Origin: Mimachlamys varia
Taxonomy: Eukaryota; Mollusca; Bivalvia; Pectinida; Pectinidae
Assembly (NCBI GenBank): GCA_947623455.1
Contig: OX392529.1
Coordinates: 56,377,186-56,441,185 of the forward strand
DNA: 64,000 nucleotides
Reading direction: 5' to 3'
A model generated the notes under the pieces. That model was not told where the DNA came from, made no database searches, and was given only the letters and a program-made list of their open reading frames with translations. The translations under genes and the position numbers were made by a program. Below are positions 1 through 12,400 of this stretch, piece by piece. Position 1 is the stretch's first letter, and each line of letters begins with the position of its first letter.

Positions 1-195
1 CAAAGCGGTTCACAAATTATTTTCCGGGGTTGAAGAATCGTAACAACCAGCCAATATCGTTCTCAAATCCCTGGGGAACATACAGCCGGTTCTGTCATTT
101 CGGCTCTCACAGCTAGCTTTCTACAATTTTAGCACTACCCAACAATGTACTCATTTACAGCTTAGTAGACAGAATAACCAGAATAAAATATCTTG

Positions 196-272
196 CTCAA
201 GTGCCGTGACCAGGACTCGAAGTCGCAATCCTTCGATCACAAGCTCGGCGTCCTACCCCAAGGCTACCGTCA
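196..272 (-). repeat. tRNA-derived SINE head
   Basis: On the minus strand the segment shows an A-box-like TAGCCTTGGGGTAGGACG and a B box GACTTCGAGTCCTG at the right spacing for an internal Pol III promoter. The cloverleaf stems pair poorly, so this is a SINE head or tRNA relic rather than a working tRNA gene. Confidence 0.5.
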
Positions 273-1779
273 TGTACCATCCATACTGACAAAACATTTA
301 TTGGAAATAAATCAAGAGCAAATAAACAAAACAAAACGAACAACAACATGGCTCAGAATGGAAAGAAACCCTGTCATTATATATTCTTACAATTTTGTAT
401 ACAAATTCACCCTTCTAAAAAACATACTTTTATTACAATTGTATATAAAGTTACAGAGTTGTATTACAATTGTGTATTAATATACAGAAAGAATAAAAAA
501 TCGGCTAATTGCTGATTAGGCCAGTCACCTATAAACAACTGGGCGAAGGTTGCTAAAAGTGGTCGGGTCCCGATGTACTGTAGAAGCATTGGATCTAAAT
601 AGAGCATAAGGAAGTTATTGTGTTTACGAAAAGCCACAATGGGGTTGTACAGGAGCTCTTAATATATCAATTATTTTCATTCTCAGTAAAGCAGGAAACA
701 GCTCCTATGGAATTTGGAGCAATAATGTTTCCGTGTGGTCTTTTATATTTTAGTTTTTTTATACTCCATGAATAAATTTCCTTGGCAATTTAATAGAGTA
801 TGATTATAATACGTGTATAGGAAAAGTCAAACCGTCAATGCCAATATATCAAGCATTAGCAAGTCACTGTATACCGTAATTGCTGTCAGAAACAGAACGT
901 GGAATAGACACAAGCTGAATAAACCGAATAAAACTATCTGGGTGAATCTTTCCCAGATGAATCGAAGACGATTCAGCGTGGCCGCCAAGATATAGGTGCC
1001 GGGGTAAAGAATCCGATTAGTCTGTTCGTCTTGTTTCTCGTAAATGTCAAATTATCAGGCAACATCTTCTACAAGAGACTTCCTCGCAAAGGATAGCATA
1101 TATAGGATGTAGCAATTACGGATGTGTCAGTATTTTTTTCTGGTCTCTAATTTCTAACAAATTACACAGCTTTCCGGTGACTTCAGCACGTGTTCATAAA
1201 ACACAGCTCTATAGAATTCTTCAAAGAACGAGGACATTCACAGTTCTGCACTAGAGGACCGAAGATGTAGATACATCCGTATTTAAAGCGAGGGGAATAC
1301 ATGAAAACGAGTACACATTACCAGGGAGCTTCATAATGTTTTAGCATATGAAACCAGCAAATTGCTAAAATTCCGTCAATGGCTCAACTTTGTACAAAAG
1401 TGAATTATAGCTCTGTAGGTAGGGCTTAAGAACTATTCCTGTTGTCTCCATTGCATAAGCATAAGAGTCGACTAAATAGCAGATCTCTTCTAAACAATAT
1501 TCTCCTTCCTTATGCTTCCCTTGACACTACCCACTCTTTTGCCTTTAGTTGAGCGTTCGGCCCTTCAAGGAAGGAGTAGGGTTCTGTCCCCAGGCCGAGA
1601 CATACCAGAGCCTGTCACAATGGTAGTTACTACGCTCAGCATTATGAGAGTAGAACGACTGGTTCATCCAATTGTCAGTATAATGTGACCGGATAAGGTG
1701 TTTTGCTGAAGGTCTTCGGCAGAATACGTCAGTGTGGTAGCACTATAAATCAGCAAAGATCCGGAAGGCTTTATACAAT

Positions 1780-1909
1780 AATTGACTTTTGTTGAGCTGT
1801 ACACGAAACTATACGAACCTGGTGGAGAGTTTTTTTTATCAAGGCGGAAGTGAAAAAACTCTTGACCAGGTCTGTATAGTCTCGTGTACGCTGAAAACAA
1901 AAGACAATT
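1780..1909. mobile_element. Fold-back (palindromic MITE-like) element
   Basis: Arms of about 55 bp face each other: the left arm starts AATTGACTTTTGTTGAGC and the right arm, reverse complemented, starts AATTGTCTTTTGTTTTCAGC; both continue into GTACACGARACTATAC and then CCTGGT. The loop is about 15 bp. No coding capacity. Confidence 0.6.
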
Positions 1910-3315
1910 AATGTTTTTGCAACATGGCCCAGTCAAACAAATGAATTAAAATTAACAATTTAATAATAGAACCACTGGTAACTGACCGTTGGCACTTCAA
2001 ATTATTTTTAATGGTATTCAACGAGTCTTTTTCTTCAAAATATTTTGTAATTCCTTTTCGTTTATTGTAGTTGTTGGGATATCTCGTCTGTAATATTGTT
2101 AACAAAGTGAGGCTGAACACTTTTTTGTTTCAAGCATTCTGATAGGCTGGATAAAAGGGGAGCAAACATTGCTCACCTGTTAGTGCTGAAAAGAGCACAA
2201 ACAGGTCCGTAATGCCTGGCAGGGCTCGACACTTCCGCTTCGACATGCTGTCAAACGTTATTTTAAATCTAGATATCTAAGGCGCTTAAATTGTTAACTG
2301 TTAAATCATTCATTCAAGCGCTTACATGACTACGACAATGGGCTGTACTAAAGTTCGGATTGTCACTCTCTTTGTCTCTTGGCGCTCGCTGCGTTATAAA
2401 AGTCAGAGAAAGGTCTTTTAACCAAACAAGATGTTGACATGTTGAGCTTAGATAGCAGGGATTGGACAGGTTCTTTTGATAGAAATCTACAGTATCATAT
2501 AATAATTTACAGGTTTATACTTGATATAAAGAATTTTTCAATTGCTCTGCCGGGCAGGTCCTTGTGTGGAAAACAGGGAATTGGCCAATAGAAATCTAGC
2601 AAATACTCCAGTCATATCACAAGCCCAACACACCACAGCTTCCCGAATACACACACTCAACACACGCATCCAAATCGCATACGTCGTAAGGGTATCTCTT
2701 TGTGCAAAGCCGACAGAACATGAAATCATAAACGCTGCTATTAATTTAAAATTTGAAATATGAAAAACGTATTCAACGTCGACAATTTAATATGTTCGCA
2801 TATTACGTATTTGGGTGTTTTCGCTATGAGTTGTTTTTGACTCGAATGATTGGAATCATGTGCATATCTATTTGTCAAGAAATTCTCAAACAGGAAGAAG
2901 GTAACACTTGTAGATGAAATACACTGGTGACAATATAGAAACAGCGTTGTACGTTTTGGTACATTATATATGCTGGAGACGTCCCCAATTGTATAGGAAA
3001 TGTGTCCTAATATCACATTGTTTGTACGTTACTTATTCAGTATATAGGCATATAAAGTGCTAAAACTATATCGTTATACAGAATATATTTCTGGTTAACA
3101 AGTGTTAAGTAAAATTAATCTGCACTCGTTTTTACTCTACCAGTAATATAAATGTGTGTTAAAATGAAGATGATTGCTTGAAATATGATCTCGGTTAAAA
3201 CGACAAACGAGAATGTATTTTAAAATCATTTATAATAATCAAATATTAACTGTAAGTTTATGTAAATGTTCACGTTCTGTCTGGTGTTCAGTCTGTATAA
3301 TGATCATTGTTTCAG

Positions 3316-3448
3316 ACATGGACCCGTGGGCTTTGCGAAACGGACTCCGACGGGGATGGGATGACCAATGGTCAAGAGTTGGGTGACCCAGACTGTACTT
3401 GGACACCAGGAAGTACTCCCACCAATTCTAAGGGACTGTCTCACCCAG
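3316..3448 (+). CDS. Exon 2 (first visible): temptin domain, acidic repeat part
   Basis: The acceptor is TTTCAG at 3310-3315 and the donor is G|GTAACG after 3448. It reads TWTRGLCETDSDGDGMTNGQ and continues through ELGDPDCTW to a terminal SHPG. The D-x-D-G-D-G-x-x-N-G-x-E-L-G-D-P pattern with flanking cysteines is the temptin signature and resembles a calcium-binding loop. It starts on a codon boundary and ends in phase 1. Confidence 0.85.
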
Positions 3449-6400
3449 GTAACGGTCAAGATTGGCGCATTGCAAACATCTCGACAAATATTTAACATTA
3501 TATTGAGTATTGTTATAAAGCGGTCAGCATGCCCGTAAAAGACGATGTCTAAAGAAGGCGCATCATAAGACTTATGTTCGATATCCAGGGGTTACGCTAA
3601 GCTGAGTGTAGAGATCGTTTGTGAGTATCATCCGTAATCATCAAGAAAAGATAGGAATAGCTCAAGTTTTATTGACAGTTTTTTCATATGAATATTTTCT
3701 TTGGTCTTCATTTAAGTGAGATATACAGGTTGAAATACACATAAATATTATTGTTTACAAAATATACAATATCCATTCCTTGCTAAGGTCGAAGGAAACA
3801 CATTTGATTTTAAAAAAGGTACAGTTACTTTCATCGGTGATGACCAAACCGGCTGAAGAGTTCCGAATGATTTCACGGATGCTGCAAGAACGTTAAATTC
3901 TAAACAAAAAATGACTTGCTGTATCCAATCATACGATAAACTTATGAATATAACGTACTGATTGGGGGTTTTATTTTGTGTCCTCGGCTTGGAAGTCATA
4001 GCTTAATCATTAATCCTTTACACATTTACATTTATTTTTCATAAGATATGTCCAATTTCTGCACAGATAACTTTCTTTATTTGTATAACTATCGTTTACT
4101 CAACGTGTTATCGTAGGTTCCGTGCACAGCCTCACCCATCACTTGGCCTCCTCATTTATCTATCTACATCACTTGGATTCGGTGCCACTGTGATCCATCG
4201 TCTGCTACTTTTAAATCCCAAGCTAAAAGAGTCTCATTTATATTGTATTTTTGCTTCCATTCCTACGTTGATCATCAATATAAGTAATTATTTTTGTAAC
4301 AAACTCCCCTTTCATTTTCCAGATAACTAAAACAACCAACAAAACCCAAACAATAAAAAACACAAAAAAACAAACACCAAAAAAAAGCTTAGATAAGAAC
4401 TTTTCAAAATATATTGATTTGCAGGAAATGTCGGCAATTTTTTGTGTGTAGCACACAACTGCTTTATATCAATGACAAAAAGTCTAAAAGAAAATAGGAA
4501 AACAACAAAAAATTACCCCCGAAATCGTTGACATTGATTTAAAGTTAGACGATTGAAAACTTTAAACTGTCATGAAAAGTGAAGACAAATTATCTTCTGC
4601 CTACACTTTTGGATATAATTTACACAATTCTCAAATTTATTGATGGCGTGAATCTGGTTTTGGCGTTAATTCAAACACCTTTTAATAGCATGGCGTAGAA
4701 AAGCTCTCCGTCACATCTGTGTATTCTGAACCCATTAATTTACACTTGCAAACGTCAGTATTTTAACATTTAGAAGTCCTTGTAGAATTTAACGTGCAAA
4801 TTAAATTTATCAAGTTAAACACCGGATTGTAAAACGAAAATCAATTATTTTTCTTTTGAGTCCCAAAATTTTAAAACAAAAACAACGCATAGAGTTACGT
4901 TTTTAAATGATGAACTAACATGGTTTGTAAGGGGTAAGACAATAAGAGTGTGGAATTGATAAATTCTTCTACAATGTAGCTCTTCAACTATAAACCATTT
5001 GTATAAAACGTCATCATTGGCTTACTATCGTACATGTACTACGTAATGATGTGTGACGTACTGTGTGACATACACATGGACCATCACCATGACTACAGTT
5101 TATTTTTGAAGGTTCAGTTTGACCTTGACATTGACTAAATGAAAAGTGTTAAGCGCCAGACAGTTTTTGACATTCCGACATCTTGAGAAGCGTATAGGTG
5201 AATTTCGCAGCTCCGATAATGGAACTTTTACAGTGGAAATATTTTTATATGGTTCAAAGTGATGGTCAATTGTCACGACAGCGTCGCTGTATGACAAGAA
5301 TATTATTGCATCTTAGTCACTCAGAGGCATAAATCTAATCACATTCACACAGACGCTTTATTGAACTTGACAACCTTTAGTTGTTGGTGTCTGTTTCCTT
5401 TTAGTACTTACATGAACGTACCATATCTTTCTTTTGACATAATCTTGGTCACAAAAACCAACACGCATTTGATAGCAAATGGAATTTCATTGTCAAAACG
5501 ATACAAAGCGTATTTCCAACCAGTATGCCATAATGCCATACCCGTTATCGCGATAATAATCACCTAAGTCAATCAGACATTAATGTTATATCAATTTCAT
5601 AATTTGATCTCATTTCTTATTGTACGTTTTTAATCCCGAATCCTTTTTATTTAATTCAATATCATACCCGTATATTTGATTCTATAACGTAAAGTACGTG
5701 TAGTTTATTTAATGTTGTACATGTACCTGTACATTCAATATTTTCCTAGTGTAGTACAATTTATTCCATTATCTACCTGTGCTTTTGATCCCGTATTCTA
5801 CAAAAAACTACACGTACATTTCATTCCTAATTACCGGTACGTTTGATCCAATATCCTACTAGTACTTTTGATCCCATAATAGACCTGTACCTTGATCCCA
5901 TTTGATATTTGTACGATTCTTTCAATATAGTACTATTCCTAGTGTAATCTACCAGTGCGTTTGATCTGATATTCCTCTTGTGTAGTTGGTATCGAATACT
6001 CTACCTAATACTTTTGGTCTCTAATGTTACCTGTGAATTTGCTAAAATATCCTGTTCTAAACTACTTTCTTTATTTACTTACATTTTTCCGTCGGATCAA
6101 ATAGAAATATTTTAAATAATGCAGCATACCGGACTTTTTACCGGAGGCGGGCATATGCTCCGGCGTTTCTCTGGAATATACCTCGTATTATTAATGTTGT
6201 AACGAATGAGTTGTCCGTGTCTTTTATAGTATGTATATACCGTACCGTGTTAACACGAATATTGCACAAGAGCAACAAGGCAACAAAAGAGCTTTAAGAA
6301 AAATTACAAATTGAAAGAAAAACAATAGTGTAATTGTCAAAATTATGACCGAGGAGAATGCATGTGCTTTCTCTAGTGTTATTTTATCGCGGATTTATTT

Positions 6401-9400
6401 GCGTGTTAATTATCATAAAAATATTTAATGAACGAAAACCATTAAAAGATCTGTCGGTTAGGTATTTCCTTTTTTATGTGCAGTGTATTTACATATATTA
6501 GGTGGAGACGAATCTTGCTAATAATTCGCGCTATGTATATGTGTAGACACCACGTTACATGCCGATGTCTCGTAAATACTTGCCGGATACAAAGTACTGA
6601 TCTCTCTGCCCTGGAAACTAATGCAAAGACATTTTTATCACATGTGATAAATCAAATTAATCACGGAGTAGTGTAATATGTCGAATTTCTCTTCTTGGTA
6701 ATCCTCAGCATTCTAGTAGTGGCCCGTGGAGCGCTCGCGGGGGGTTTAACCTTGAAAAGAGCTATTAATTCAGAAATCTGACAATAGGGAATTCATCAAC
6801 AAGATATTTTATTTCAAAGCATAAAAACGTTGGTGCATGCATACTTGTCTAGATTGAATGTAACAAAAACATTTAATTCCATGTACATGAAGTCACGGGG
6901 AAAATACATATACATATACTATAGCGAGTACTAAAAAAAATATTTTCGCGCATGGAATGTTTTTTTAAGCAAAATCAGCCTCGAAACTGTTTATGGTGTG
7001 GAATACTACTACGTTAAACAATACTATAATACCCAGTAAATTTTGAGTGGATATGTTCGCGTGGATATATTCGCGGAAATCTAATGCCAGCAAAATCAGG
7101 GCAAATTCCGCACCGCTAACAATTCCACTTTTACAGTATCCCCGTGTCTAGATAGGGTGTACTTATTTGATCTTACTGCTGAATAAAAGACAAATCCAAC
7201 ATAAAATGCTAGCGCGCTTCATGGAATTTGCCCTTGTCCACTTTGCATTCATATTGCTCATGAATGGCCAGTACAAGCAGGTCAATACTAAAAGTTAACA
7301 AAACAATAGAGATCAAAGATTTGTTTCTGCAGACGCACACGTCACAATGATGTAGGTTTAGACACAGTCTGGATTTGTTCTTGGCAAAGGATGTTACACT
7401 ATAGATTGACTTGTCAAGCTCTGAACAATCGGGAGTACGGTACAAGTATAGTAAGCCTATCGTAACAGGTTATATAATCATTGGAGGAGGATCCACAGTT
7501 TTATACCTATAGCTTATACAGGTCTGTGTATCACAGGGCATCTCCTAGACCTTGATGTATTACATTTGATATAAAACCACATTTCATTTAACAGCTGTTG
7601 AAACATCGGTTTCGCTTGCTATATACCTGTTTTGGTATGCTTTAAATAATACATTGTGCAATATTGCACGTTCCATCGATTTTTAGTCGAGCAGCTGGGC
7701 TAAAAGTGACAGATACAGCGTTTTGTTATTGATGGTTGAAAATCCCACAGGAACAGTGCTAGGATATCCCGTCAGCCATTGTAGGGGCAACAACGAAACA
7801 CCTCCAGCAGATAGACCATGTTCAACACACCGCACTTGTTTATGTAGTTCAAACAAATCTGTGTCTAAAACAAGACCCTGGTCACGTAGGCCAACATCCG
7901 GAAATGTTTTTCTGTTACCAAATAATTATACCGAATCAAACAAAACTGTACAAACGACCCTATGTATTTATCCATACTTCGTTATTACGAGAATTGTATA
8001 TATTACACGATAAAGCAGAATTTAAAGGCTTGGATAGAACGTAAATTAGCGAAGAAATATTTAGAAATACACTTTAGACCACATGGTATTTTGTTTGGAA
8101 GGTTTATAACATTATCATAGCACATGCACTTATCACATGGTTGCTTTACTGTTACACATCAACTTTGTGTCGATATTGATATGTTCACGATTGCGCTGTA
8201 ACCGACATATTTACGGGTGTCTTTCTACCGAAACGTTTGTTGCCAGGGAAAGTTATTTGAGGACTAGTGTATAGCATTTGCTTTTCAAAATCAAAGTTGA
8301 GGCTTTTTATAGAACAGATATATTTGCCAACGGCATTCCCCTTCCTTCCTTTTAATGTATTTCGTAAATAGCGATTTACAAATCTAAAGACATTCAAATA
8401 AAATTACCCAATATTTTCGCCGACGCCGGAGTACATACGGGCACTCTGGAGTCTGGCTTGTACAAACGGAGTTCAAACTCTGTCCCACACTTTGAACCTT
8501 GTAGGCTAAAAAGTCACTGATTTTATATTCTTTTATTTGTATAATACATAGGTGTTTGTGAACCACTCACCAGTGAGCTCTGTCGTAAGAAGAACATGTG
8601 GTTGGATTGCTCAGCAACCGGAAATGGAAACTGTCCAGCGTTTGAAGAGTCAGGTAAATCTCAAACATTGTTTTATTTAAAAAAAAACGTTCTGAAATCA
8701 ATCATTGAGACAAAGATTATAATAAAACAGGGCTTTGCTTAATATCCAAACTAAGGGTCAAGTTGAATTTAAAATTCCAGATATCCAATCAAACGTGTTG
8801 ATAGAAATAATATTTGAATGCCTTTAACAGCTCACAAGAGGTTATCGCTGGTCGAGTGAGTAGTCATGATGAGCAAAACACATTGTTTTTGATATTCAAT
8901 GTTCTTTATCCCTTAGACCTTACAATCCATAACTTAAAACAACAATATATACTTAATACTACAATACTAATAGTATCTGATAGTTTTAAAGTGAGCAGAA
9001 GAAATGTTACTCTTTCATTATACATGTAGCCCATCACCTAACAAGTTATAACTATCAATCAGGTAAGTTATCATTATATTCATTTTCTTAGGGATGCAAA
9101 ACGTGACTTTGAAGTTTCCAAGGACAGACGTCCCGCCCCACGTGACCAACTATTACTGTCAGATATTTAATCTACCTGATGGTGATTTTCACCTGGTGGG
9201 AACCCGACCAATCATCGACAATCAGGAACTTACTCACCATATTCTCCTGTTCGGATGTGACGAACGAGGTAAGGATAACTGAATTTACAGAAAGTGAAGG
9301 ATAACGTTAACAGGATAACAAATGTCTATGGAAATAGATTTTTGAATCCCGGAACAGAATCAATGGTTTCAAGTCTTAGAAATCGGCTTTGCTTTTTTGT

Positions 9401-12400
9401 CTGGAAATTGAAAGAAATGATAAAATAATCAGAGAATACCAAAGTGTCAAAATCGATTAAAGTAGGGGCAAAATATAAACGATTTAAATGGAAACCTTTG
9501 TGAAAGTACAAAATAATAGGACCAGGTTTTTCGGGAGAGTAAGCGTCTTCTGCTTCATCGATGACAGCCGCCATGTAAATCTAGGTCTGATCCAAGTAAA
9601 TGGCATTGCCTCAAAGTGAGAATTGAGGTATAATTCTCGATCAAAACAAGCAGGCATCCTAATGAGCATATTCAAAATCGCCCATCTTCATATCATATAA
9701 GATTGTAGAATATATTTGAATGAGACCAAGATAACGACAATAAAACTTGATCATAGTCTCCACCAACCTGTCTCTGTCGAATCCCAATATTGAAACATCA
9801 AATTATTTTCCCATTGCGTGATTGGTGTAACCTCTATTACATGTTATCTAATGCAGCGTATCGGAAGTTTTCTGATACCTTGCTTACCAACGTATTCACC
9901 CCAGATCCACTTTCCACGTGAATGACTAAACATACCGTACTTATCTCTCAAAACATTGTGTGATTGAGAATGATGATTTGGTTCGCACTTAGCATATGTG
10001 TGTTACGTCATCTTTGAGGACCTGACGTTTACTTGGATATGACCAAGATATACGTTTAGCTAACTTTCTGTCCTCCTTTTCTCTTGGATATACTGCTAAT
10101 GGTGGTACGGATACGGCCCTTAAAGTAGCTTTGTGCTCAGTCAAGAATCGGCTTTATTTACGAATAAATATAATTAAAGGATTTTTAAAAAAAAGTAGCT
10201 ACTGATAAACCACAGAGCATGAGGCAGGACAAAACACCGCTTAATCTGTTTTTACTTACATAACCTTTCCCGCCACGGAGATCAGCGGATATACACACTT
10301 GTCTGTAGCACATAACATAAACAATATGGAATAAACACTCGTGGTCTCTGTGTGATTCGTGTCTGCAAACTAAAACGCGATGAAGTGATTGATTAATTCA
10401 ATCCACGGAGAGAAACAAACTGTCAGCACGCTTTAGAAAGTATATAAGGTTTGTTTAAATCGGCCAATTGGTCTGCACTTTTTCAATTGAAGACTTATTT
10501 ACAAATTGCATGTCAACATGTCGACATGTTTGAAACAACATCATTTGCTAAGCCCGGCATGTTTTGGTTGTCGGTGAACTGCATAGTATAAAGTAACTGT
10601 ATATTATTTCCCGCTTCAATTAAATGGAAAGGGACGAAACACTCAACAAACTGAAACCTCATCAGTATCATATCATCCCGGCAGTCATTTAACATGGATC
10701 TGTAGAAAGTGTTTATCCAGTCTTTTGCAGTATATGATAGGAGACGGTAATAAAAAATGGTCAAATAGGATACATGACATATCCTTCCTGTGCCTTCTGA
10801 TTATAAGTTGCGAAATTCAAGGAAATGTCTGACGAATCGAGGGGAATCCTATTTCTTCATAAAGCTTACAATAAGGAGACGAAGAAGAAGCACATTGCCG
10901 GTAGCGTGCATGGTGATCGGAAGGATAAAAACCGTTGCTAGTTTTTGTAAGTTCGCGAAACTCCTAAAAGGTTGTTTTAATGTCATCAGTGTTGGAGTTC
11001 CGGCGCCGTCCTGTATGCAATGATAGATGTACGGAACATGTGTAGGTATCAGCAAATTATACACCACATCGTTTTATGACCAACAGTAGACAAACAATTG
11101 GGTAACCTGGAAAGTGACGTTGTGACTGATGTAAATTCATATGCATCCTTGGTAATTTGCTAGAATTGCAATACACCCCAAAATTATACCAGTTTCGCCA
11201 ATAAAGAATCGGCTGTCTACGTCCTTAAAATGTTTGCATGGCGTTCTTAATCAATCAAACGTTTGTCTTGATGCTAAGATTGGGAAGTGCATTGCATGGT
11301 CATTGAGAACGTCATGTCAATTGTTCGATCGCTGACCTCTCTCCTTCCTGCAGCTAAGTAAACTCTGAGTGCGCATGCATCAACGTATACGAAATGAAGA
11401 TGGCTTGGCGGATTGTTCACCACATGTTCGCTGTCAACCGCGACAATACTAGCGTATACCCAAAATGTTCATATTTGTACGTATATTGAAAACAACATTA
11501 ATTTAAACACTGTCGCCTAATTTCATTGTTGGTTACATAGCCGTTTGATTCAATCGAAACTGAACAGTGTTCTTTGAAGGGACTACGAAGCATTGTGCTG
11601 ACAAATATAAGAATTGCGATATAATAAAATAATATGACGTCATTTCCGTACTATGTATTACCCAAAATTCATTTTCATTTTTTGCGGTTTATATATTGAC
11701 CAGCCACCCTGCCATGTAATGATATATGTAAAATTGCTCTGTTCTTAGTATATGATGTGGAAAAAAAATCCATGTGTAAATGTTAGTGGATGCTGGCATA
11801 TCCAATTACCATAGCTTTGGTACAGGTATATAGAAAGAACCTTTGTTATTCTGGGGCTTGCTCTGAATATCGAGATCTTCGTGATAGATGACAACTGCCG
11901 ACGAACAAACTTACGGCACAGGGTTTCGAGAGATGCAGTTTGACTAAGACTATTTGCAAGTTTATGGTCGCCATCTTGATCTCATCGAGAAATATTCTGT
12001 ATCTCTGTATGATATGAAGATTGACGTTCTTGAGTTTGCTTATCAGTGTGCTTACTTAAATCGACAATGCAGACTCAGTTCTCATTTTGATGATTGGTGC
12101 TTACTTGGATTTAACCAAGATTTTACATGTAGGGTGTCGTCGATGAAGCAGAGGACGCTTACCCTTCCGGAATATCTGCTCTTATTCTCATGTACTTTTA
12201 CGAGAGTCTCCATTTAAAATTTTCCTTTGGTCCTAATTTGCCTCTAGTTTAATCGATTTTGAGTTCGGAATATGGTTTTGTTGACGCTTTGGTATAGTCT
12301 GATTGTTTTCGTCAAGCATTTGGCAGGTTTATCACGTTTATTATCCTTTTGAAAACATAAGGAGTTCTTTGAGATGTTTCTGAGTTGCGTTTTATCTCCT

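Larger units (their letters stand above)
1..3315. other. Upstream region or intron of the monooxygenase gene, no exon found
   Basis: I looked here for the expected first exon (signal peptide, then a proline- and glycine-rich temptin start) and found nothing convincing. Short open frames lack family resemblance. The stretch holds a tRNA-derived SINE head (196-272) and a fold-back element (1780-1909). Confidence 0.5.
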
